Source: Alphaproteobacteria bacterium
GTDB taxonomy: Bacteria > Pseudomonadota > Alphaproteobacteria > Elsterales > Elsteraceae
NCBI GenBank assembly: GCA_004292755.1
Contig: RDXE01000040.1
Location: 61,721 to 125,720 of the forward strand
Direction: 5' to 3'
Length of the DNA: 64,000 nucleotides
The position numbers and the translations under genes are program-made. The first letter of the stretch is position 1; the number at the start of each line of letters is the position of its first letter. Shown one piece after another: positions 37,351 to 45,103 of the stretch. The notes beneath the pieces were generated by a model. It was not told the origin of the DNA. It worked only from the letters and a program-made list of their open reading frames with translations, and ran no database searches.

Positions 37351-38280
37351 ATGCCCCACACCGCCGCGTATCGCGAGATGTTCCGGACAAGCCTGCTGAT
37401 CCGGCGCGTTGAAGAAAAAATCATCGATCTCTACCCCAGCGACAAAATCCAAAGCCCCGTGCATTTGTCGATCGGGCAGGAAGCTGTCTCGGTCGGCCTG
37501 TGCCGCGCCTTGGCACCGGGAGATTTGGTGTTCGGCACCTACCGCAGCCACGCACTCTACGTCGCGTGCGGTGGCGACCTGACCCAGATGTTTGCGGAGT
37601 TGATGGGCCGCATCGGTGGCATTTCCAAGGGCAAGGCTGGCTCGATGCACTTGGCTTATCCGGCCGGTGGCCTGATGGGATCGTCTGCTGTCGTGGCCAG
37701 CCACATCCCCCATGCTGTCGGCAGCGCGCTTGCTGCCAAGCTCCACCGGTCGGGGCAAGTGGTGGCCTGTGTGTTCGGCGACGGCTCGCTGGAGGAAGGG
37801 GTGGCGCATGAAAGCTTCAACTACGCCGCCCTTAAGCAGTTGCCCGTGCTGTTCGTGTGCGAGAACAACGCCCTCGCTGTCCATTCGCGCATCGACAGCC
37901 GCCAAGCCTTCAGCATCGAGGCCATGGCCCGCATGTACGGCTTCCCCTACCAGAGGATCGATGCGGGCTATGACTTTGAGGAGGTGCATCGCACCTCCGC
38001 TGCCACGATTGACGCCATTCGCACCGGTGTTGGCCCCCAGTTCCTGGAAGTCGCAACCGTCCGCGCGAAGGAGCATGTTGGCACCGGGGACGACTTCGGT
38101 GTCGGCTATCGGGATCGGGCGAGCTATGACGCGTGGTGCGCCAAAGACCCGTTGTTACAAGATCGCGCCACCTATGACGCGTTGATTGCCGACATTGATG
38201 CCGAGATTACCGCCGCCGTGGCAGCAGCCGAAGCCAGCCCCGCACCGGGACTGGAAGAACTGCTGACCGACGTTCTGTGA
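37351..38280 (+). CDS. TPP-dependent dehydrogenase E1 component, alpha subunit-like
   Basis: 309-residue homologue of pyruvate/acetoin dehydrogenase E1 alpha. SPVHLSIGQEAVSVGLCRAL, FGTYRSHALYVACGGD and KGKAGSMHLAYPAGGLMGSS match the family, and the thiamine-pyrophosphate motif G143-D144-G145 with N172-N173 is intact. ATG 37351 follows GAGGA; a TTG 39 bases upstream is possible. The E1 beta gene follows after 140 bases, but no lipoyl E2 or E3 gene is present. Next to sugar-nucleotide genes, this pair may transfer a two-carbon unit to a sugar, as proposed for AviB1/AviB2 in avilamycin synthesis. That role is inference. Confidence 0.88.
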   Translation: MPHTAAYREMFRTSLLIRRVEEKIIDLYPSDKIQSPVHLSIGQEAVSVGLCRALAPGDLVFGTYRSHALYVACGGDLTQMFAELMGRIGGISKGKAGSMHLAYPAGGLMGSSAVVASHIPHAVGSALAAKLHRSGQVVACVFGDGSLEEGVAHESFNYAALKQLPVLFVCENNALAVHSRIDSRQAFSIEAMARMYGFPYQRIDAGYDFEEVHRTSAATIDAIRTGVGPQFLEVATVRAKEHVGTGDDFGVGYRDRASYDAWCAKDPLLQDRATYDALIADIDAEITAAVAAAEASPAPGLEELLTDVL

Positions 38281-38357
38281 TGCCGCAGGCCCTGGTGGTT
38301 GGCTCGAACCACTTGGGCTGACGCACGTCGTGACCCAGTCCCCACGACCCATGAGTT

Positions 38358-38398
38358 GGGGATCGCGCCAGAAGGCTGCACCGCCTCAGTCGATCCCC
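38358..38398. repeat. Inverted repeat upstream of E1 beta
   Basis: GGGGATCG (38358-38365) and CGATCCCC (38391-38398) with a 25-base loop, 22 bases before the E1 beta ATG. It might affect expression ratio of the two subunits or be chance. Confidence 0.25.
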
Positions 38399-38420
38399 CG
38401 GATGTGAAAGGCGCCGTTCG

Positions 38421-39494
38421 ATGACCCAGCCCCGCCCCGAAATCGTCTCCTATGCCAACGCCCTTTTGGAGGCGATGGATGGCGCGCTCTCGCAGAGCCC
38501 CAACACGGTGATCCTGGGTCAAGGGGCCGATGACCATAAGGGCATCTTTGGCTCCACCACTGGTCTTGCCACCAAGTATGGCGCCGATCGCGTGAGCGAC
38601 ATGCCGCTGATGGAAGATGGCATGACGGGGATTGCCGTCGGCCTCGCCCTCAATGGCGTCTACCCAATCCTGACGCACATCCGCTCTGACTTTGTGTTGC
38701 TGTCGGCCAACCAGATCATCAACCTGATCGCCAAATACAAGTATATGTTTGGCGGGTTGTTTGAAGTGCCGATGTTGATCCGCACTGTGGTTGGTCGGTC
38801 ATGGGGTCAGGGGGCGCAACACTCTCAAAGTCTGCAGTCGTTGTTCGCCCATATTCCGGGTTTGACAGTCGTGGCACCATCCTCTGCTGAGACCATCCTG
38901 GATACCTACCCCTACTTGATCGCCAAGCACCGCGCGCCAGTGATCAGTTTTGAACATCGCATGCTCTACAACCTCGATTTTGAGGTTGACCGCAGCGCGG
39001 CACCCGCCAATCCGCTCACCCCGCGGGTGGTGCGTCAGGGGCGCGACCTCACGATCGTCGCAACGTCGATCATGGTGCTGGAAGCACGGCGGGCGGCGCG
39101 CTGGCTGGCGGACAATGCCGACATTCAGGCGGAAGTGATTGACCTGCATTGCCTCAGCGCCATCGACCCCGCCGTGCTGATGACCTCGCTTGGCAAGACG
39201 GGACGGCTATTGGTGTGTGACACCAGCTGGCCCGGCTTTGGCACCGCAGCCGAGGTGTGCCGCCTCGTGGTTGAGCAGGACCCCGGCGTGCTGAAGCAAC
39301 CGGTGCGAAGCCTTGGCATGGCGCCCGCCCCCTGCCCCACCGCCAAGGCGTTGGAGGATCTGTACTACCCCAATCTGGCCACGGTGGTGGATGCAGCAGC
39401 AGCGTTGGTGCGAGGACGCGTGGATCACGGCGTGCCGCTGCCAGCTGAGAAGACCATGAGCGACATCTATAAGAAATTCCGCGGGCCGTTCTAA
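38421..39494 (+). CDS. TPP-dependent dehydrogenase E1 component, beta subunit-like
   Basis: 357-residue partner of the E1 alpha-like protein. The transketolase-like pyrimidine-binding domain is clear (SDMPLMEDGMTGIAVGLALN with the catalytic-region Glu, ANQIINLIAKYKYMFGG, GAQHSQSLQSLFAHIPGL), followed by the transketolase C-terminal domain (LLVCDTSWPGFGTAAEVCRL). Usual PDH beta sequences read the same way, so the fold and cofactor use are secure. The usual E2-contacting partner is not encoded here. It begins 140 bases after E1 alpha and the SDR gene at 39521 follows 26 bases later. Confidence 0.88.
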   Translation: MTQPRPEIVSYANALLEAMDGALSQSPNTVILGQGADDHKGIFGSTTGLATKYGADRVSDMPLMEDGMTGIAVGLALNGVYPILTHIRSDFVLLSANQIINLIAKYKYMFGGLFEVPMLIRTVVGRSWGQGAQHSQSLQSLFAHIPGLTVVAPSSAETILDTYPYLIAKHRAPVISFEHRMLYNLDFEVDRSAAPANPLTPRVVRQGRDLTIVATSIMVLEARRAARWLADNADIQAEVIDLHCLSAIDPAVLMTSLGKTGRLLVCDTSWPGFGTAAEVCRLVVEQDPGVLKQPVRSLGMAPAPCPTAKALEDLYYPNLATVVDAAAALVRGRVDHGVPLPAEKTMSDIYKKFRGPF

Positions 39495-39520
39495 CGCGAC
39501 CGCGTCCAGGAGAGCAGGCG

Positions 39521-40543
39521 ATGGCTCAACGCAAGCGAGCGCTCATCACAGGCATCACCGGGATGGTTGGTTCCCACCTTGCAGAGTTTCTGCTGGAGCG
39601 TGAGGACTGGGACATCTACGGCATGTGCCGGTGGCGCAGTCCGCTGGACAATTTGACCAGCCTGATTCCGCGCATCAATGCTAAGGATCGCGTATTCATT
39701 ACCTATGGCGATCTACGCGATACGCTGTCAATCGATGCTGTGGTGGCTGAGTCAAAGCCAGACTATGTGTTTCACTTAGCTGCCCAGAGCTTTCCGAAGA
39801 CCAGCTTCTCTGCACCACTGGACACGTTGGATACCAACATCCAAGGCACTGCCCGGGTGTTGGAGGCGCTGTTGCGCCACCGCCGCGATGCCGTGATCCA
39901 TGTCTGCGCCTCGTCAGAAGTGTTTGGTCGCGTGCCGAAGGAAAAACTCCCCATTGATGAGGAGTGCACGTTCCATCCGGCCTCGCCCTACGCGATTTCG
40001 AAAGTTGGAACCGACCTAGTGGGGCGCTACTACGCCGAAGCGTTCGGCATGTGCGTAATGACCACCCGGATGTTCACCCACACTGGACCGCGACGCGGAG
40101 ACGTATTTGCTGAATCCTCGTTCGCCAAACAAGTCGCGATGATCGAGCATGGCTTGATCCCCCCTGTGGTCAAGGTGGGTAATCTGAAGTCTCTGCGCAC
40201 GATTGCCGATGTTCGCGATGCAGTCGAAGCCTATTATCTTCTGGTGACGCAGAACCCAACGCCGGGTGCCTATTACAACATCGGCGGTACCTACTCCTGC
40301 GAGATTGGGGATATTCTGAATACCCTGATCAACCTGTCACCCGCTAAGGATCAGATCAAGGTGGAGGTCGACCCTGACCGGCTGCGCCCCATTGATGCCG
40401 ATCTACAAGTGCCCGATACCCGCAAGTTTCAGGCTCACACGGGTTGGGCACCACGCTTTACCTTCGAGCAGACGATGCGAGACCTGTTGGACTATTGGCG
40501 TGACCGCGTAGCGGCCACCAATGGCGCGTTCCTAAACCGCTAA
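39521..40543 (+). CDS. GDP-mannose 4,6-dehydratase-like extended SDR
   Basis: 340-residue NAD(P)-dependent sugar-nucleotide enzyme. GITGMVGSHLAEFLLE is the Rossmann glycine motif, HLAAQSFPKTSF the substrate-side loop, CASSEVFG carries the Ser and Glu used by 4,6-dehydratases, and SPYAISK holds the catalytic Tyr and Lys. RMFTHTGPRRGD resembles the F-N-H-E-S-P-R-R-G segment of GDP-mannose 4,6-dehydratases. A GDP-hexose or GDP-heptose 4,6-dehydratase is the best guess; related reductases or epimerases cannot be excluded. AGGAG precedes ATG 39521. Confidence 0.82.
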   Translation: MAQRKRALITGITGMVGSHLAEFLLEREDWDIYGMCRWRSPLDNLTSLIPRINAKDRVFITYGDLRDTLSIDAVVAESKPDYVFHLAAQSFPKTSFSAPLDTLDTNIQGTARVLEALLRHRRDAVIHVCASSEVFGRVPKEKLPIDEECTFHPASPYAISKVGTDLVGRYYAEAFGMCVMTTRMFTHTGPRRGDVFAESSFAKQVAMIEHGLIPPVVKVGNLKSLRTIADVRDAVEAYYLLVTQNPTPGAYYNIGGTYSCEIGDILNTLINLSPAKDQIKVEVDPDRLRPIDADLQVPDTRKFQAHTGWAPRFTFEQTMRDLLDYWRDRVAATNGAFLNR

Positions 40544-40604
40544 CATGGACGGCAGCGCACCGTTCCGCAGATGGAACAGCCCCGAAGACGGGCGGAGGCG
40601 AACT

Positions 40605-41639
40605 ATGATCATCAGCCGCACCCCTTTTCGGATTTCGTTCTTTGGCGGTGGGACAGACTACCCAACATGGTTCCAAGAGCATGGCGGGGCGTTCCTATCC
40701 ACGACCATCAACCGCTACTGCTATGTGATGTGTCGGCATTTGCCGCCCTTTTTTGACGTTAGAGGCCGTATCTCCTGGTCGCGCATCGAAGGCGTGTCGG
40801 AGATCGAGGAGATTGAAAACCCCGTCGTGCGCGAGTCCTTGCGTTTCTTGAGGATGGAGCCCGCACTCGACATCCACTATCACGGCGACTTGCCAGCCCG
40901 CGCCGGGCTTGGCTCCAGTTCGGCATTTGCAGTTGGCCTGCTGAACGCGCTGCACGCGCTGCGGGGCGAGGCCGTCTCCAAATACGATCTGGCTCAAGAA
41001 GCGATCCACGTGGAGCAAGTGTTGATCCGCGACACCGTGGGCGTGCAGGATCAAATGGCATCTGCGCATGGTGGGCTTAATCATGGGGTGATTGCCAGCA
41101 ATGGCACCGTGACCATGACGCCGATCAATCTAGCCCCTGAACGGTTGTTTCATCTGGAGCAGCACATGATGCTGTTCTTCTCCGGTCAGACGCGGTTTGC
41201 CTCGAATGTCGCAGCCGAGCAAGTGAAGTCGATGGCAGAGCGCCAGCGCGAGCTCAAGCGCATCCAATCGCTGGTCGATGACGCGCTGAACGTACTGTGC
41301 GGGTCGGGCGATATGGCAGCGTTCGGGGAGTTGCTGCATGAAACCTGGCAAATGAAGCGCTCCCTGTCGGCGAAGGTCTCAACCGATGTGGTTGATCAGG
41401 CCTATGACGCGGCCCGAGCCGCTGGCGCCTATGGCGGCAAGTTGCTGGGTGCGGGTGGCGGCGGGTTCTTGCTGATCTTCGCGCCGCCCGGCCGCCGTGC
41501 CGCCATCGCCTCCGCCCTCAATCACTTGCTGGAAGTCCCGATCGAGCTGGAGTTCCAGGGCAGCCAGATCATCTTTAACGACCCCGGCGCCCGATCCCAG
41601 TCTTTGCAACGTTTGCGCGCAGGCTTGAGTTTGACATGA
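40605..41639 (+). CDS. GHMP-family sugar kinase (heptose-7-phosphate-kinase-like)
   Basis: 344-residue GHMP kinase. IISRTPFRISFFGGGTDYPTW is the N-terminal motif of the HddA-like branch, ARAGLGSSSAFAVGLLNAL is the phosphate-binding GLGSS loop, and GGKLLGAGGGGFLLIFAP the C-terminal GHMP motif. HddA phosphorylates D-glycero-manno-heptose 7-phosphate on the way to GDP-heptose; GmhA, GmhB and HddC partners are not in this window. ATG 40605 is preferred to ATG 40545 because GGAGG lies six bases upstream and the family begins at MIISRTP. The stop overlaps the next ATG. Confidence 0.86.
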   Translation: MIISRTPFRISFFGGGTDYPTWFQEHGGAFLSTTINRYCYVMCRHLPPFFDVRGRISWSRIEGVSEIEEIENPVVRESLRFLRMEPALDIHYHGDLPARAGLGSSSAFAVGLLNALHALRGEAVSKYDLAQEAIHVEQVLIRDTVGVQDQMASAHGGLNHGVIASNGTVTMTPINLAPERLFHLEQHMMLFFSGQTRFASNVAAEQVKSMAERQRELKRIQSLVDDALNVLCGSGDMAAFGELLHETWQMKRSLSAKVSTDVVDQAYDAARAAGAYGGKLLGAGGGGFLLIFAPPGRRAAIASALNHLLEVPIELEFQGSQIIFNDPGARSQSLQRLRAGLSLT

Positions 41640-42361
41640 CGGGGCGCCCGCTGCTGCTGATCACCGGCGCAAGCCGTGGCATCGGTGCCGGCCTTGCCCT
41701 GGCGGCCGCCGGTCGCGGGTATGATCTGGTACTCACCGCCCGCAGTCTCAGTCCACAGCTGACGGACGTCGCTGATCGGGCCCGTGCGGCTGGAGCAAGT
41801 GTCGATCTGGTGCCGCTGGCGCTTGGCAGCCCCGCCAGCGTCGCCGCCCTGGCAGCTACCGTCTCAGACCGCCGCTTTTCCGGCTTGATCAACAACGCAG
41901 CCCATGTTGGCGCCCGTGGTCCCCTGGCTGATCAGGACGTTGAGGACTTGGCCGAGGTGCTGGCTGTGAACGTCCAGGGCACCATTCTTGTGACCCGTGC
42001 GATGATCCCCCTGATTGAGCCCGGTGGTGCGATCATCATGATGTCCTCTCAAAGCGCGCAGTTCGGCGGTAATGGGCTGAGCGCTTATGCTGCGAGCAAA
42101 GCCGCCCTGACTGGACTGACGATCAGCCTGGGCCGCGAATTGGCGCCCGCTGGCATTCGCGTCGTCGCCGTCAGCCCAGGTCCAGTTCTGACGGAGCCGC
42201 TGCTAGCGCTGCCACCCGCCCGCCTGCAAGAGATGCAGGCAAGCTTGCCGATGGGCCGCTTTTGCGCCGTCGAAGATGTGGCCGCCACTGTGCTGTGGCT
42301 GATGTCGGCAGAGGCAGGCTATATCAGCGGCGCAGTGGTGCCGGTTCACGGCGCGCGCTAG
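41636..42361 (+). CDS. Classical short-chain dehydrogenase/reductase
   Basis: 241-residue SDR. TGASRGIGAGLALAAAGRG is the cofactor loop, NNAAHV the structural NNAG-like motif, MMSSQSAQF contains the catalytic Ser and SAYAASKAAL the catalytic Tyr and Lys. All four catalytic positions are intact. ATG 41636 overlaps the kinase stop (ATGA), so it is translationally coupled to the sugar kinase. A reductase acting on a keto-sugar intermediate fits the context, but classical SDRs are too diverse to be sure. Confidence 0.85.
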   Translation: MTGRPLLLITGASRGIGAGLALAAAGRGYDLVLTARSLSPQLTDVADRARAAGASVDLVPLALGSPASVAALAATVSDRRFSGLINNAAHVGARGPLADQDVEDLAEVLAVNVQGTILVTRAMIPLIEPGGAIIMMSSQSAQFGGNGLSAYAASKAALTGLTISLGRELAPAGIRVVAVSPGPVLTEPLLALPPARLQEMQASLPMGRFCAVEDVAATVLWLMSAEAGYISGAVVPVHGAR

Positions 42362-42471
42362 GGACTTAGGCCAACAGCTTCGCGCGGGAGCAGTTGGGCA
42401 ATCCGCACCCACCCGCCATCGGGTGTGGCGCGGATCCGCAGACAGTGGAAGCCAAACAGGAGGGCACGGGC

Positions 42472-43470
42472 GTGATTCAAGACGAGGTGTTACGGGCCGC
42501 GGCTGGCAAGGCCTGCTTGGTGACGGGCGGGACCGGCATGATCGGCCGCGAAGTGGTGCGCCTGCTGGCCGAGGCCGGGGCCACGGTTCAAAGTGCCTCG
42601 CTCGACCGGATTGCTCTGTCGCATCCGCGGGTCACCCAGGTGTATGCAGATTTGACCGACCTTGGCACCTGCCTTGATTTGACCAAGGGTGTCGACTGGG
42701 TGTTCCATGTCGCTGGCATCAAGGGGTCGATCGAGGTCACCAAGTCCAAACCGGCAAGCTTCCTAGTACCACTGCTGATGATGAACACCAACATGCTGGA
42801 AGCAGCGCGCCGTAATGGCTGCGAGAAGTTGGTCTACACCTCCTCCATCGGAGCCTATTCCAGTGCAGAGGTGTTTCGCGAAGAGGATCACGACGAAGCA
42901 GAGCCGCCGATGGACATGTTCCCCGGCTGGGCCAAGCGCATCGCCGAGATGCAATGCCAAGCCTATCGGATCCAGTATGGGTTGGAGCACTTCTCGGTCG
43001 TGCGCCCTTGCAACGTCTATGGACCAGGGGACAACTTCGACCCCAAGAACGCGATGGTCATTCCAACACTACTGTGGCGCATCGCCAACGGCGAGGACCC
43101 GGTGGTGATCTGGGGCGATGGCTCGGCCGTGCGAGACTTTGCGTTCGCGCGCGATTGTGCCGAAGGGGTGATCCAGGCACTGTTCTATGGCACCCGAGGC
43201 TCCTTCGTGAACCTAGGCTCCGGCGAGGGGGTGACAATCAAGGCCCTGGTGGAGACCCTGGCGTCGTTCCTTGACTTCCGCTACCAGTTCGACGCAACCA
43301 AGCCGTCAGGCTTCCCGCGTCGCGTGATGGATATCAGCCGCGCGCGTGATTGGATTGGCTACAATCCAACGACCAGCCTGCGCCAAGGCCTGGAGGAAAC
43401 CTGGACCTGGTTCCAAGCCAATCGCGGTGAATATCTGCAGCGACAAAACTATTTTGTTGAGAAGGCCTAG
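42472..43470 (+). CDS. NAD-dependent epimerase/dehydratase-like SDR lacking the YxxxK tyrosine (1)
   Basis: 332-residue extended SDR, with GTG start behind AGGAGGG (42458-42464). TGGTGMIGREVVRLLAEAG is the NAD(P) loop, VFHVAGIKGSIE and LVYTSSIGAYSS the middle motifs, and RPCNVYGPGDNFDPKNAMVI the substrate-side loop. The usual catalytic Tyr, four residues before the Lys, is Pro: the segment reads MFPGWAKRIAE (P151, K155). The paralogue at 44044 has Val there. It may use another acid-base residue or be a non-catalytic or altered-reaction member. Located between the classical SDR and the RmlC-like gene. Confidence 0.82.
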   Translation: MIQDEVLRAAAGKACLVTGGTGMIGREVVRLLAEAGATVQSASLDRIALSHPRVTQVYADLTDLGTCLDLTKGVDWVFHVAGIKGSIEVTKSKPASFLVPLLMMNTNMLEAARRNGCEKLVYTSSIGAYSSAEVFREEDHDEAEPPMDMFPGWAKRIAEMQCQAYRIQYGLEHFSVVRPCNVYGPGDNFDPKNAMVIPTLLWRIANGEDPVVIWGDGSAVRDFAFARDCAEGVIQALFYGTRGSFVNLGSGEGVTIKALVETLASFLDFRYQFDATKPSGFPRRVMDISRARDWIGYNPTTSLRQGLEETWTWFQANRGEYLQRQNYFVEKA

Positions 43471-43473
43471 CAG

Positions 43474-43992
43474 ATGTCTGCCCTGACTATCCACAAGACC
43501 GAGTTGGATGGCGTGGTTCTTATCGAACCTTCGACCAATTTCCACGACTTCCGCGGCGAGTACGTCGAACTTTACAATCGCGAGCTGTACCACGCAGCTG
43601 GCCTGACGCAGGACTTTGTTCAGGACGATATCTCGATTTCGTCCCAACATGTGCTCCGGGGAATCCATGGCGACGGCAGCACAACCAAGTTGGTTTCCTG
43701 TTTGTACGGTCGATTTTACTTGGTTGTGATCAACAATGACCCAACCTCCCCTCAGTACCGCAAGTGGATCGGCGTTACGCTATCGGACAAAAATCGCCTT
43801 TCGATCCTGATACCGCCGAAATTCGGCAATGGCCACGTGGTTATGTCGGAGTCGGCGATGTTCCATTACAAGCAAACTTCTTACTATGATCGGGCAAGCC
43901 AGTTCACGCTGATCTGGAATGACCCATCCCTTGGACTGTGGTGGCCGGTGAAGCAGCCGATTGTCAGTCGCCGCGACGAGGGGACGGCGTAA
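43474..43992 (+). CDS. RmlC-like dTDP-4-keto-6-deoxysugar 3,5-epimerase-family protein
   Basis: 172-residue cupin of the RmlC family. NFHDFRGEYVELYNREL, FVQDDISISSQHVLRGIHGD (with the catalytic-region His), LYGRFYLVVINND, IPPKFGNGHVVMSE and TLIWNDPSLGLWWPVKQP follow the family order. The D-V-x-V-D-L segment of true RmlC is altered to VVINND and the usual HG after the P is GH, so stereochemistry or substrate may differ. It starts three bases after the preceding stop. A C3 and/or C5 epimerisation of a keto-sugar nucleotide is the natural reading. Confidence 0.85.
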   Translation: MSALTIHKTELDGVVLIEPSTNFHDFRGEYVELYNRELYHAAGLTQDFVQDDISISSQHVLRGIHGDGSTTKLVSCLYGRFYLVVINNDPTSPQYRKWIGVTLSDKNRLSILIPPKFGNGHVVMSESAMFHYKQTSYYDRASQFTLIWNDPSLGLWWPVKQPIVSRRDEGTA

Positions 43993-44043
43993 CGCGCCTG
44001 CCGCCAAACCTGTGTTCTGCTCTCTTGCTCTGGGTGATGTCTG

Positions 44044-45039
44044 ATGAGCCGTCCGTCTCTTGCCGGGTCGAAGTGTGTGGTGACTGGTGCCGCCGGGTTT
44101 CTAGGCCACCGCCTCGTCGAGCGGTTACTGGCCGCAGGGGCAACGGTGCGCGGCACGCTGCACCACAAGCCTGCACGCGTGCTTGATCCAGCGGTCGAGT
44201 ACCTTACCGTCGACCTTCAGACCCAGGAGGGCTGTGCAGCAGCAGTGGCGGGCATGGACTATGTCTTCCACTGTGCGGCCAACACCCAAGGGGCGGCCGT
44301 GATCCGCGAGACCCCACTGGCCCATGTCACACCCAATGTGCCCATGAACACCTACTTGCTGGCCGCCGCCCATGGGGCTGGTGCCAAGCGGTTTCTGTTC
44401 ATCTCCTCCGGCGCTGCTTACCCCGACACCGGACACCGGCCTGCCGAAGAACATGAAATGTTCGCCGATGACCCGTCGGATGTGTATTTCGCGGTGGCCT
44501 GGATGAAGCGCTACACTGAAGTCCTCTGTCGCACTTATGCCACTAAAATCCGTAACCCGATGGATTGCGTGGTGGTGCGCCCCTCCAATGTTTATGGTCC
44601 AGGCGACAAGTTTGACCCGAAGTCATCCCATGTGACTGCGGCGCTGATCCGGCGGGTGGCTTTGCGCGCCACCCCTTTTGAGGTGTGGGGGACTGGAGAA
44701 GACATCCGGGACTTGATCTTTATTGACGATTTCTTGGATGGTCTATTGGCCGCCTTCCATGTTGAGGCGCCATTCTTTGCCATCAACATCTGCTCGGGCG
44801 ACGGTGTCCGCGTGCGGGATATCATCGATGTGGCAGCCCAGGTCGATGGCTTCCAATCGATTGACATTCGGCTAGACCCGTCCAAACCGTCCACGGTTCC
44901 AGTCCGCCGTTTGAGTGCGGCTCTGGCAGCGGAGCGCCTTGGGTTTCGGTGTCAGATCTCGTTGGAGGAAGGCATTCGGCGCACCCTGGAGTGGTATCGG
45001 GCCAATCCTTGGCCGGGTGACGACGCGCTGGCCCGGTGA
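44044..45039 (+). CDS. NAD-dependent epimerase/dehydratase-like SDR lacking the YxxxK tyrosine (2)
   Basis: 331-residue extended SDR, paralogous to the protein at 42472. TGAAGFLGHRLVERLLAAG is the cofactor loop, RFLFISSGAAYPDTG the middle motif, and RPSNVYGPGDKFDPKSSHVT the substrate-side loop. The position four residues before K155 is Val (VAWMKRYTE), again without Tyr; a Tyr lies three residues further upstream. Last plus-strand gene of the sugar run, 52 bases after the RmlC-like gene; it converges with the glycosyltransferase. Confidence 0.82.
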   Translation: MSRPSLAGSKCVVTGAAGFLGHRLVERLLAAGATVRGTLHHKPARVLDPAVEYLTVDLQTQEGCAAAVAGMDYVFHCAANTQGAAVIRETPLAHVTPNVPMNTYLLAAAHGAGAKRFLFISSGAAYPDTGHRPAEEHEMFADDPSDVYFAVAWMKRYTEVLCRTYATKIRNPMDCVVVRPSNVYGPGDKFDPKSSHVTAALIRRVALRATPFEVWGTGEDIRDLIFIDDFLDGLLAAFHVEAPFFAINICSGDGVRVRDIIDVAAQVDGFQSIDIRLDPSKPSTVPVRRLSAALAAERLGFRCQISLEEGIRRTLEWYRANPWPGDDALAR

Positions 45040-45103
45040 GGGTACCGCCCAACTGAGTGTGGTCTGAATCAGGGTTGGCGGCCTTGCCTCCCGCCACCCA
45101 TCC

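Noticed and set aside
37351..39494. The E1 pair as a standard pyruvate or acetoin dehydrogenase operon
   Set aside because: No E2, E3, lipoyl domain or acetoin genes are adjacent; all neighbours are sugar-nucleotide enzymes. Not excluded if E2/E3 are shared from elsewhere.
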